Shown: piece after piece, positions 10,679-21,700 of the stretch
Layout of the letters: every line of letters begins with the position of its first letter
How positions within the stretch are numbered: position 1 is the first letter of the stretch
Origin: Balamuthia mandrillaris
Lineage: Eukaryota > Discosea > Longamoebia > Balamuthiidae
DNA: 53,901 nucleotides
NCBI GenBank assembly: GCA_031835245.1
Contig: JAVKOQ010000345.1
Location: 1-53,901, forward strand
Reading direction: 5' to 3'
Position numbers and translations under genes: made by a program
Notes under the pieces: generated by a model
Seen by the model: only the letters and a program-made list of their open reading frames with translations
Database searches by the model: none
What the model was told of the DNA's origin: nothing

Positions 10679-10814
10679 AAAAAACTGGAAACTGGCCAGT
10701 TAGGGTTCATCGAGGTGCTCATACTGTCTTGCCGGGCTCACTAAAAAAGGCAAGAACAGAGGAGAAACCGGTGGTGGGGAAGTGCAGAGATCTGGGCTCA
10801 GTAGCAGTACTACG

Positions 10815-11030
10815 AGGGTTATTTGCTCTGAGAGCAACACATAAAAAGTAAGCATTGTACCTACTTAGTGTACTCTTACTTCTCTCACTCCCTTATCCTC
10901 AATGCTTTTCCAATTGTTAACTAGAACAAGTGAAAGGTGATGAATGAGCTTTCAGACTGGCTTTGTACAATAACTTTTCTTTTTCTTATTTTACATTACT
11001 TCTAAGGATTGATAGAATGCAGATCTAGGC
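10815..11030 (-). mobile_element. LINE 3'-end fragment (5'-truncated)
   Basis: Read on the plus strand it begins TTATTTGCTCTGAGAGCAAC and then follows the same order of words as the 3' ends of the large LINE copies at 13.9 and 18.8 kb (AAAAAGTAAGCATTGTAC, TAGTGTACTCTTACTTCTCT, GTGAAAGGTGATGAATGAG, ACATTACTTCTAAGGATTGA). Only the 3' UTR and a few codons remain. It is more diverged than the other copies and has lost the (TAG)n tail, so it is an older, 5'-truncated insertion. Confidence 0.8.
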
Positions 11031-11188
11031 TAAGTACAAGAAAAGATGTTGGCAAGTTACCAAGTTCATCATGCAGCATCTACCAACAAATAACTAGTTT
11101 AAAATCAAGTTAACATCATCATGCTTCTTGCCTTGGCTGCTAGCTCCTTTCCCTCCCCTCTTTTTGTCGTTGTTTTTGCCTAGGCTGC

Positions 11189-12760
11189 TTACTCCCCTAC
11201 CTCCAAACGAGATATGAGTTCACTTTTGGTTCCATTCATGGCGAGTCCCTTTTTCACACACAATTCTTGAAGCTGAGACTTATCCATGCCTTTATAGGGT
11301 AGTGTGAGAAGCTCCAAAGCAAACTGACAAAGCCATACTTCAATGAAATCGTTGTCCTCATCACTCTATGAAAAGGTGTAAACAATGATCAGTTAGCACA
11401 ACAGTCTGTCATTGCCACAAGTCAACGAGGGTTACCTTCTGCAGAGAGTTTTGGTTGTCCTTTGGATGGTCATTGAATTGTTGTTTGGGATACTCCTGGC
11501 TCTTACCATCTCGCAAAACTCAATACAACTTCAAAGGCTTTGCCCATTTCTAGCTTTGTCAACAGCTCTTTGTAGGGCTGTGGCTTGATTCCATGGTGTT
11601 TGGCCACCATGTAATTGAAAGCACCTTCCTTGGAAAGAGCATCTATGATTGGAAAATTTGGTGCACACTTCAAAATCTCCAACACACATTTTTTCATCTC
11701 ACTCAATAAACTAACATAGGAAGTTTTTGATGGTACAGGCATCCTCAGTGAAGCACCCTCCTAATGCAAGGCATGAGGTTGCATAGTGCTCAAAAATACC
11801 TCCTGCCAAAGCCCCTCACAACTCATGAATTGCTCTGCCTAGCTTTGACTGATTGTTCTTCAATTTCCATTCATAAACTGCGTCTCTTATGTAGTCTCCT
11901 AAGACCAGCAAGGAACGTTTGTAGAATTGTTTATACTGTAGTGGATCAGGAGAAGCCATGACAACTGTGAAAGGTCTCATTTCAATGGCTCTCTGGGAAT
12001 GTAGCCACATGGATCATATAGATACCACACATCTGTATCATGTTCCACTGTTTGAAAGAACTCTTTTTTCTTGTCCCCAAGGGAAGCCACTTCGACCTTA
12101 CCCTCCTTAAACAGCCAAACTTCATCTTTTGCAATCAACTCAACTAAAATGGTTTTGTTCCACTGAAGCAATCTCCACAAAGTGTAATTCAAGAACTAGC
12201 TTTTTCCTGCAAGGGAAGAGGAGGGGAGAGAAGTTAGAGAAAGGAAGGCAAACAAGTAGTCTAGGTCCTTACCAATTTCAAGATTACCACTGAACATTAC
12301 ACTGCCATCACCTCTCATCTCTTTGGCCAGTTGCTGTAAAAGCTCAAACATAACACTAAAAATCAAAGAAACTGCAAACAATTAGTTGCATGCCACCAAA
12401 AAAACCATACCAACTGAATTTTTAAAAGAGAACCACTGCTTTGGATTTAAAAAAGTTTGTAAATATGTTGCTGAGAGCTTTGTTATGGCAAAACTGTCGG
12501 TCCTCGTGGCCCAAGGGCCTCTGTCTGATGGACAAGCATGGTTGTGGTCCAAATGAATCAAGCCGGGTTCTGCTTTGTCTTCTGTGGCTTTTTTGATGGC
12601 TGTGTACAGAAGGGAACAAAACTCATTGAAGGTGTTGGTGGTGGAAACAAAAACACTTATTGATTGGACCTGTTGAATATGCAGAAAAGGACAGCTTCTA
12701 GAAAGAGCTGGCCAAAGGTCCTCTTCCTCACAAAGTACCAAGTTTATCTTCCTTAAGGAG
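11189..12760 (-). pseudogene. Crinkler/RHS-like NTPase-family gene with C-terminal SAP domain, degraded
   Basis: Several conserved-looking coding blocks lie on the minus strand in order: 12741-12382 (SCPFLHIQQVQSISVFVSTT), 12360-12200 (FELLQQLAKEMRGDG), 12190-12010 (LVELIAKDEVWLFKEGKVEV and DTDVWYLYDPCGY), 12010-11816 (MRPFTVVMASPDPLQYKQFY) and 11742-11503. The last block, about 11375-11189, is a SAP domain: KGMDKSQLQELCVKKG then MNGTKSELISRL and a stop. The 'VVMASPDP..YKQFYK' block after 'YLYDP' matches the pattern seen in the P-loop NTPase-type region of Crinkler and trypanosome RHS proteins, which are usually multi-copy and repeat-associated. That assignment is from pattern memory and is moderate. 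Intron-like borders occur at several joints, but the reading frame does not hold throughout, so I treat it as a degraded relic. A SAP domain implies DNA binding in the nucleus. It sits directly beside LINE copies, as such genes often do. Confidence 0.4.
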
Positions 12761-13074
12761 TATCCCTATTATTTTGTTGACTCTCCACCTTCTCAACAGA
12801 ATGCTTACAGTATCCCTGTATAGGCCATTTATCTGTGAGGTAGTATATCTTTCCCACTACTTTTTTTTCGATGGGAAACTGGTCTGATGTGAGTATATCA
12901 TGGTTGTTACTGTTGCTGGTGTTGATAGAGTGTACGCTTTGTTGATGTGCTATTTTTTTTAATTTTCAGGACTCATCTGAGAGTATTAACTTGTTGATTT
13001 TGGGCTCACATTTACTTCTGCTATGTAAATAAAGCTTACAAGACCTTGATATGATCATAGAAGATATTATTATT

Positions 13075-13890
13075 TTAGTAATAAGTTATTTGCTCAGAGA
13101 GCAACACCACTCTATACATAAAAAGTAAGCATTGTACATACATAATGTACTCTTACTTCTCTTACTCCCTCATCCTCAATGCCTCCCCAATTGTTATTTT
13201 AAGTTTATAACTGAAAGGTGTTGAATAAGCTTTCGGACTAACTTTGTACCATCAAGCTATAGGCCTTTTTTTTCGCCTTTCCTTTCTTCTCTTTCCTTAC
13301 TTTTACATTACTTCCAAAGATTGAAATATGCAGAAGAACTTCCATGCTTCCAATTTGCTCTTTCTGCCCACAATCTCCAGACTCGTCTACAATTCTGCTT
13401 ACATTGTTCCATCTCTTGAGCTCTTTCCACTTGACAAGAGCTTTGTTGTATAGTCATCGATAATTAGCTTTCTGACTTGTTCTTCATTTCCATTGTCCAC
13501 ACTCCAGATACTAAAGCGATCTTCCCAAAAATTTGGACATCTTAACAGGAAGTGTTTTGCTGTTTCTTTTCAACATCACTCATCTCTTCACCTCCTTCAC
13601 ATTCTTTCTTCTCACCTTCCTCTTCTCTTGCTTGGCTTCCATTCCCCACTTTCTTCAAACTACAGTCCCAGGTACTTGGCATCCTTTACATGTTTCACAG
13701 CCTTCCCCTTAAGTCTTCACTCTTGAAAGCGAGTCTTCTTTCCTTGTACTACTAGCACCACTGATTTCTTTGCATTGAACTGAAGTCCCAGGGCATTCAC
13801 TGCCTCCACTGCCACATTCAATCTTCTTTGTAATGATAGCTCCTTCAAACACCTTGGGTGTATTGCATAGGAGAGTAAATTCCTTTAGTA
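13075..13890 (-). mobile_element. LINE copy, internally deleted, 3' part only
   Basis: It starts (3' end) with AAGTTATTTGCTCAGAGAGC and follows the LINE 3' region to about 13560. It then jumps through at least two internal deletions, with pieces corresponding to the 'PSSSLA..' C-terminal segment, the spacer around 15140-15300 of the large copy, and finally the RT piece around 15800-15850. It stops abruptly at 13890 where the (TAG)n tail of the next LINE copy begins, so that copy appears to have inserted into this one. No coding capacity remains. Confidence 0.8.
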
Positions 13891-13950
13891 GTAGTAGTAG
13901 TAGTAGTAGTAGTAATAAAAGTTTATTTGCTCTGAGAGCAACACCAATCT
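13890..13950 (-). repeat. LINE 3' terminus: palindrome and (TAC)n tail
   Basis: On the plus strand this reads (TAG)7-8, then TAATAAAAGTTTATTTGC and TCTGAGAGCAACACC. TTGCTCT-G-AGAGCAA is a 7-bp inverted repeat with a one-base centre. The same terminus occurs at about 18798-18850 (copy B), 13080-13115 and 10820-10850. In non-LTR elements a short 3' hairpin plus a simple-repeat tail is the usual recognition signal for the element's own reverse transcriptase. Confidence 0.8.
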
Positions 13951-14132
13951 ATACATAAAAAGTAAGCCTTGTACATACATAGTGTACTCTTACTTTTCTT
14001 ACTCCCTCATCCTCAATGCCTTCCCAATTGTTACTCAATTCACAAGTGAAAGGTGTTGAATGAGATTTCAGACCAACTTTGTATCATCTAGCTATCCTTT
14101 TCTTTCCCTTTCCTTTCTTCTCTTTTCCTTGC

Positions 14133-17100
14133 TTACATTACTTCCAAAGACTGATAAAATGCAGAAGAACTTCCATGCTTCCAACTTGCTCTTGCTGCCC
14201 ATAATCTCCAGACTCGTTTACAACTTTGCTTACATTGTTCCATCTCTTGAGCTCTGTTACATTTCTTTCCACTTGACAGGAGCTTTGTTGTACAGTCTTC
14301 AATAATCAGCTTTCTGACTTGTTCTTCTCTTCCATTGTCCACACTCCAGATTCTAAAGCGATCTTCCCAAAGGTTAGGACACCTTAACAGGAAGTGTTCT
14401 GCTGTTTCTTCCTCAGCATCACATGCAGGGCACTTGCTATCCACCTCAGACTGCTGAATGGATCCCCACTTTTTTCCAATAGGCAGTCCACCCCAGCGAA
14501 TAGCATTCATCAAACGTTCTTTCCTTGGGTTGGTAATCACTAAGCTCCGTTGTTGTCCAACCAAACATCTTCCATTTGTCAAGAAGTTATGCCATAAATG
14601 TCTTATTCATCTTTCTCCTTCAGCTGCATACTCCATCTTGGCTACTCGAGTTAAGGCCCTCATCCTCTTGGCTTTCTTTTCAACAACTGTCGTTCCGTCA
14701 CCTCCCTCACCTTCATTCTTCTCCCCTTCCTCTTCACTTGCTTGGCTTACCTCTTCAAGTAGCTCAAAGTGGCCATCTTGCCTCTCAGCATGATGAATTA
14801 CTGCTTGTCTTTCCAACTCACAGTAGGCCTTGATGGTCAACCAGCCCAATTCTGCTCTACAAACCCCCGCCACAGGCCTTCGATGAACTTGCAATACACT
14901 TCTTGCTGTCTCATTCCACACTGCTTCGATCTTCTTCCACCATGATTTGGAAAGCTCTGTCATACATAATCCATATGACAAGGTAGACTTGACAATAGCC
15001 TCTGCAGCAATCTGGGCAGTGCGTGTACCAAGGCCTTGGGCAATGGCTCCCCGCTGCCTAAGGCTGTAGAGGGCTTGCTTGGCCTTGGTGATCCTCTCCT
15101 TGGCATGAGTTGTCCATTCCCCCCTTTCTTCAAACCACAGTCCCAGGTACTTGGCCTCCTTCACCCGTTTCACAGCCTCCCCCTTCAGTCTCCACTCTTG
15201 AAAATGAGCCTTCTTTCCTTGTACTAGCACCACTGATTTCTTTGCATTGAACTGAAGTCCCAGAGCATTCACTGCCTCCCCTGCTACATTCAATCTTCTC
15301 TGAAGCTCAAATGGGTCGCTGGCCCACTTGGCATGCCAAGTCATCCTATGAGCAACCAAAACAAACGTTCCTTTATCACCACTCTTTCCTTTTCTCCTCT
15401 GCAGCTTGTGGCTTTCTTGCCACCACGTCAATATACACATTGAATAAGAAGGGAGACAAAACTCCTCCTTACTTAACTCCTCTTTCTACTAGGAATTCCT
15501 CAGAGAGTTGCCCATTCATGCAAATGACACTTGTCATACCACAGTACCACTCTGCAATGATGCTCACTGCTGCCTCTTCTGCTCCTCTTTTGCGCAATGT
15601 CCTTGCCAGTATGTCATGGTCGAGCATGTCATATGCCTTGCTGATATCCAACAGAGCAATATAGGCATGTTCTTTGCTTCTCTTCATCAGGCATTTCTTC
15701 AACCCCCACACCTGATCCATGACTCCCCTTCCTTTTCTAAATCCACCCTGGCAATTACTTATCCACCCTTGCTCTCTTGCTTGTATGTTCAATTGTACCA
15801 AGATAGCTCCTTCAAACCCCTTGGCTGCATTGCATAGGAGAGTAATACCTCTATAGTTTGCTGGATTCTGGGGATCTCCTGCCTTATGCAAGGGAATAAC
15901 CACCCCCTGTTTCCACTCCTTGGGGAATAAGCCTTGGTTCTCAATGACCTTGATCAGCGTCCAAGTTGCATCTTGCACATGTTTGCCTCCATACTTCATC
16001 ATTTCCCCATCAATATTGTCCACCCCTGCTGCTTTGCCCACCCTCAATCTTTTCCTCCATGCAAGATTAAAACTCTCCTTCTTAAGCCAGTTACTACCAG
16101 ACCAAGGCGGTCCTTCTGGACCTGCTTCCTCTCGATGCAAGCTCCCAATGGAAGAATCCTTCTTTCCCAGCTTTGCCCAATGTTCCTTGAAGGCTGCTGT
16201 GCTACTGTGGTGCTCAGTAACTGCTTTGGGCTCTGCTCTACGCTTTGCCACTATCCTCCACATGTTGCTGATCCATTTCTGCATTTCCTTGATGTTCTCT
16301 TGTCTCCTCCACTTCATCCAGTCCCATTTGTTGGCTCTCCACAACTTCACAAACCTTTTCCTGAGTTCCACAAATTCCTCTCTGGCCTTTCCATCATTCT
16401 TTCCACCTGTAGCCACTGAGCTGCTGGGCTATCGCTACCTGCTTGTTCAAGGATGTTACTCTGCTGTCTGCATGGCTTCCTTGCCCTGCTTGTTGTTGCT
16501 CTATCAATCTTCCTCTATAGAACCATCTCATTGCACAATCCACTAATCCTTTGCAAAGATCTTCTACAGTAGCTGTTCCCTCCCGTGTTTTCTTGACCAT
16601 GGCCTTCCATTCCTCTCCTTTGAAGAAACGCTTGCACCCGCGTTTGTACTCCCTCCACCTCCTCTTGCGATCTTCCTCCGAGTAGGACTTCCACTTCCAT
16701 CGTTCCATCCAAACCCCGCCACAACTATCTGCTGGGTCCTTCAACTCGACTACCAGTGGTCGATGATCGGTCCAAGCTTGCCATCTGTCACCAACTACCT
16801 TGCCCGTCCATCTCCATGCTACCACATAGTCCACAATGCTCTTTCGTTTTCCAGCTCTCCATGTAAATACTGGCGCTTCCTCTTCGCGCTGAGGCAACGA
16901 GAGGGCCAGCCTTTTGAAAGCCTCCACCAACACCTTTCCTCTCGTGTTGTAAGTAGATTCACCTCTACCATTCCATCCCTTTCCAACCCTGGCGTTCCAA
17001 TCACCTCCAATAATCAGGGGTCTTCCTTCCTTGACCACGGCCAGGATTCTTTTCTCAATCGCAGCCAAGGTGACCTTAAAGTTGTCCACGGTACCTCCTG

Positions 17101-17425
17101 GAGGGAGATACACTATACCGATTATAAAGATGCAACCCTGTCCCGCCAGTTCCACCCAAGTGGAGTTGGGTGTTCGCCACTCTTTCCTTTCTCTGATGTT
17201 CCCCTTGAAGCCCTCTCGAACAAAGAAACCTGCGCCACCCCTTCCATAGCCACTCCTCCCTGGAGCAGCCCCTCCACCCATCCACCGATACCCCTCCAAT
17301 CGAGGGGCAACCATCCTCCTATGTTCGCACACTCCAATAATGTCAAATTGCTTACTGTCAGCCCAACAGCTGACCAATTCCTCTTGTCCCCAGCCCCTAG
17401 AGTTGACAAACGCTACTGAAGTCAT
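14133..17425 (-). pseudogene. LINE copy A ORF2: EEP endonuclease + reverse transcriptase + C-terminal zinc motif, broken
   Basis: The N-terminal 340 codons (17425-16394) are an EEP endonuclease: MTSVAFVNSRGWGQEE, IIGVCEHRRM, IIGIVYLPPGG, LIIGGDWNARVGKGW (the GDxN catalytic motif), FTWRAGKRKSIVDYVV and WTDHRPLVVE (the DH motif). The RT begins in the next frame at 16416 and shows AAGVDNIDGEMMKYGG, VVIPLHKAGDPQNPANYRGI, GFRKGRGVMDQV and ALLDISKAYDMLDHDI. The catalytic FADD box, intact in copy B, is replaced around 15335-15365 by unrelated residues (LVAHRMTWHAKW), so this RT is dead. The C-terminus (14582-14133) carries CPACDAEEETAEHFLLRCPN, a Cys/His motif typical of LINE ORF2 ends. Frame changes lie near 16400, 15450 and 14600. 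Confidence 0.85.
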
Positions 17426-18777
17426 TGGGTCTCCTCTCCTTCCTCCTCCACAATGTCAGACCAGTTGGCAGCACCATGATACTCCTCCTCAGCCAGCGCG
17501 ATGCCTGAGAGTTCCAAAGAGCTGTCCAAGGCCACTGTTCCAACATTCTCCTCCTTTTCCTTCTTCTTCTCCATCTTTCTTTGCTCTTTAGGCTTCCACA
17601 GCGGTTTACCTTCATTCTTGGCTTCTTCAATTCGGGCTTTGCCCACCCACCAGCGGGTAAAACCATACAGCCTGGCTCTTTCCGCAATAATGTCTTCGGC
17701 AGCCTGGGCCGTCTCCAAAGTAACTCCCCAATGCTGCGTGCCATTCTTCTCTCCTACTTTCCACACTCCGACGTGCTTGAGCCCCAGCTCGAAGATCCTC
17801 TCACTTACCTTTTCCTTCTTAAGGTCCTTACCGCTCACCCCAATCGATCTGCCCTCCACCGCCCCTACCTTGGAGTAGGGACTGGCAAAGCCATACTTTG
17901 GTTTTACTGTAGACCAATAGTTCGGGTCGGTTACTGTATCTTTGGTCCACGTCCTCCTGTATATGTTGGAGTTATCCTGCCAACATATCCCTTGTTCCTT
18001 TGCCATTTCTTCCTTCCAGTATTCCAAGCTTGGCGCGCTGCCCGTAGTTGCCGTTGGAGGGAAATTCCTTTCCGCAGTAATCATATCACACCGCGGAGCT
18101 GATCCGACCACCTCCGCGTAAGACCGTTGGGAACCCAGAGTAAGGCCGCCTTTGGTACTATTTGCACTTCCTTTTTCCACCATAAGATTATTGATCTCCT
18201 TGTCGAGGGATTCAATCAGGTCCCTGAATCGTATAATCACTGCGAGTGAGAGTACGCCTGCCTCGGAGAGCTTACCACACTCGTGAGAAACACGGCTAAT
18301 ACAATCAAACAGCAGCGCCACTTGACTATTGGTTCGCTCCTTAACGCCGTCTGCACTGACTGAGTCCGAATCAATCTTCCCCTTGGGCACAACACTTGTC
18401 CCTTCCTCTCGGCGGGGCGAATCCGCTACCGAGTTACACTGATCCGCTGCCCCTCTGTCGTCCTCCTCCTTTTGGTTCACCCTGGGAGAAGGAATCTTGA
18501 CTGTGGTAGTGTTCAGGTGCCCATACTTTTCCACCGCCAACTTGAACGCTTCCTCCAGAAACTGATTTAGCTTGTCCCCTTTGACAAAACACTCGGGGAT
18601 CTTTGCCTCTTATTGCACAGCTTGCAAAGCGGGCTTCCACGAACGATTACCGTTTAGGGTCCCCAGTCTAAGACGTTCCTTCATGGCCAGATCCACCCAT
18701 CGACGTAGGACCTGTTCCCTCTCCTGACTGTCAATCAATTCAGTGCTCTTGCGTGGCAGAGTCCTATTTTTCCGCAT
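17422..18777 (-). CDS. LINE copy A ORF1 (nucleic-acid chaperone-like), one in-frame stop
   Basis: The frame starts at an ATG at 18777 (MRKNRTLPRKSTELIDSQER) and runs about 450 codons to a TGA at 17422. One TAA interrupts it at about 18612. The related fragment at 22.4 kb reads through this place (VPKEAKIPECF), so the stop is specific to copy A. Recognisable pieces are EAKIPECFVKGDKLNQFLEE, AVEKYGHLNTTTVKIPSP, a serine/acid-rich middle, LGSQRSYAEVVGSAPRCD (the SYAxVV motif is common in LINE ORF1 proteins), and a C-terminal K/E-rich coiled-coil-like segment. I see no zinc knuckle. The stop overlaps the ORF2 start as ATGA, which suggests termination-reinitiation for ORF2. Confidence 0.75.
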
Positions 18778-18797
18778 TTTTCCGCTCCTCAGAGCAA

Positions 18798-21700
18798 ATA
18801 GTAGTAGTAGTAGTAATAAGAAGTTTATTTGCTCTGAGAGCAACACCAATCTATGCATAAAAAGTAAGCATTGTACATACATAGTGTACTCTTACTTCTC
18901 TTACTCCCTCATCCTCGATGCCTTTCCAATTGTTATGATAGTTCACAAGTGAAAGGTGTTGAATGAGATTTCAGACTAACTTTGTATCATCTTGCTATCC
19001 TTTTTCTTTCCCTTTCCTTTCTTCTCTTTTCTTTGCTTTTACATTACTTCCAAAGATTGATAAACTGCAGAAGAACTTCCACGCTTCCAACTTGCTCTTG
19101 CTGCCCATAATCTCCAGACTCTTTTACAACTTTGCTTACATTGTTCCATCTCTTGATCTCTGTTGCATTTCTTTCCACTTGACAAGAGCTTTGTTGTACA
19201 GTCCTCTATAATCAGCTTTCTAACTTGTTCTTCATTTCCATTGTCCACACTCCAGATTCTAAAGCGATCTTCCCAAAGATTTGGACATCTTAACAGGAAG
19301 TGTTCTGCTGTTTCTTCCTCAGCACCACATGCAGGGCACTTACTATCCTCCTCAGACTGCTGAATGGCTCCCCACTTTTTTCCAATGGGCAGTCTACCAC
19401 AACGAATAGCATTCATCAAACGTTCTTTCCTTGGGTTGGTAATCACTAAGCTCCGTTGTTGTCCAACCAAACAACTTCCATTTGTCAAGAAGTTATGCCA
19501 TAGCCATGCTCTTGTTCCTCTTTCTCCTTCAGCTGCATACTCCCCCTTGGCTACTCGAGTTAAGGCCCTCATCCTCTTGGCTTTCTTTTCAACAACACTC
19601 GTCCCTTCACCTCCCTCACCTTCATTCTTCTCACCTTCCTCTTCTCTTGCTTGGCTTACCTCTTCAAGTAGCTCAAAGTGGCCATCTTGCCTCTCAGCAT
19701 GACGAATTACTGCTTGTCTTTCCTTGGAACTCACAGTAGGCCTTGATGGTCAACCAGCCCAATTCTGCTCTACAAACCCCCGCCACAGTCCTTCGATGAA
19801 CTTGCAATACACTTCTTGCTGTCTCATTCCACACAGCTTCGATCTTCTTCCACCATGATTTGGAAAGCTCTGTCATGCATAGTCCATATGACAAGGTAGA
19901 CTTGACAATAGCCTCTGCAACAATCTGGGCAGTGCGTGTACCAAGGCCTTGAGCAATGGCTCCCCGCTGCCTAAGGCTGTAGAGGGCTTGCTTGGCCTTG
20001 GTGATCCTCTCCTTGGCATGAGTTGTCCATTCCCCACTTTCTTCAAACCACAGTCCCAGGTACTTGGCCTCCTTCACATGTTTAACAGCCTCCCCCTTAA
20101 GTCTCCACTCTTGAAAATGAGCCTTCTTTCCTTGTACTAGCACCACTGATTTCTTTGCATTGAACTGAAGTCCCAGAGCATTCACTGCCTCCACTGCTAC
20201 ATTCAGTCTTCTCTGAAGCTCAAACGGATCGCTGGCCACCACTGCCAAGTCATCTGCAAACAACAAGCAAACATTCCTTGCTTTATCTCCTCTTTCCTTC
20301 TCCTCTGCTGCTTGTAGCTTTCTTGCCACCACATCAATGTATACATTGAACAAGAATGGAGACAAAACTCCTCCTTGCTTAACTCCTCTTTCCACCAGAA
20401 ATTCCTCAAAGAGCTGCCCGTTCATTCGAATAACACTCGTCATACCACGGTACCACTCTGTAATGATACCCACTGCTGCCTCTTCTGCTCCTCTTTTGCG
20501 TAATGTCCTTGCCAGTATGTCATGGTCAAGCATGTCATATGCCTTACTGATATCCAACAGAGCAATATAGGTACGTTCTTTGCTTCTCTTTGTCAGGCAT
20601 TTCTTCAAACGCCACACCTGATCCATGACTCCCCTTCCTTTTCTAAATCCGCCCTGGCAATTACTTATCCACCCTTGCTCTCTTGCTTGTATGTTCAACT
20701 GTACCAAGATAGCTCCTTCAAACACCTTGGCTGCATTGCATAGGAGAGTAATTCCTCTATAGTTTGCTGGATTCTGGGGATCTCCTGCCTTATGCAAGGG
20801 GATAACCACCCCCTGTTTCCATTCCTTGGGGAATATGCCTTGGTTCTCAATGGCCTTGATCAGCGTCCAAGTTGCATCTTGCACATGTTTACCTCCATAC
20901 TTCATCATTTCCCCATCAATATTGTCCACACCAGCTGCTTTGCCCACTCTCAATCTTTTCCTCCATGCAAGATTAAAACTCTCCTTCTTAAGCCAGTTAC
21001 TACCAAACCAAGACAGTCCTTTTGGACCTGCTTCCTCTCGATGCAAGCTCCCAATGGACGAATCCTTCCTTCCCAGCTTTGCCCAATGTTCCTTGAAGGC
21101 TGCCGTGCTACCGTGGTGCTCAATAACTGCTTTGGGCTCTGCTCTACGCTTTGCCACTATCCTCCACATGTTGCCGATCCATTTCTGCATTTCCTTGATG
21201 TTCTCTTGTCTCCTTCACTTCATCCAGTCCCATTTGTTGGCTCTCCACAACTTCACAAACCTTTTCCTGAGTTCCACAAATTCCTCTCTGGCCTTCCATC
21301 ATTCTTTCCTTCTCTTAGCCACTGAGCATGGGCTATCACCACCTGCTTGTTCAAGGATGTTAACTCTGCCGTCCACCATGGCTTCCTTGCCCTGCTCGTT
21401 GTTGCTCCTATCAGTCTCCTTTCTCTACCAAACCATCTCATTGCACTATCCCACAATCCTTTTTTCCACTTGCTCCAAAGATCTTCAACAGTAGCTGCTC
21501 CCTCCTGTGTTTTCCTGACCAGGAGCTCTCCATGTAAATACTGGTGTTTCCTCTTCAAGCTGAGGCCACAAGAGGGCCAGCCTTTTAAAAGACTCCACTA
21601 ACACCTTTCTTATTGCGTTGTAAGTAGATTCAACTCTACCATTCCAACCCTTTCCAACCCTGGCGTTCCAATCTCCGCCAATAATCAGGGGTCTTCCTTC

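Larger units (their letters stand above)
13891..18797 (-). mobile_element. Near full-length LINE (non-LTR retrotransposon), copy A
   Basis: A 4.9-kb element on the minus strand with two ORFs in the order ORF1 (18777-17422) and ORF2 (17425-14133). Its 5' end is at about 18797, only some 20 bp upstream of the ORF1 start, and its 3' end is a short UTR closing with the palindrome TTGCTCTGAGAGCAA (plus strand) followed by AATAAAC-like sequence and a (TAC)n tail (read (TAG)n at 13892-13912 on the plus strand). The endonuclease is of the apurinic (EEP) type, so it is not an LTR element or a Penelope. The 5' end joins the tail of copy B directly, giving a head-to-tail tandem. Divergence from copy B is around 7-8% in the stretches I compared by eye, suggesting a fairly recent family. 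Confidence 0.9.

Noticed and set aside
13493-16546. Several plus-strand frames of 60-200 codons (for example 15920-16546)
   Set aside because: They are antisense to the LINE ORFs, whose minus-strand frames carry the endonuclease and RT motifs.
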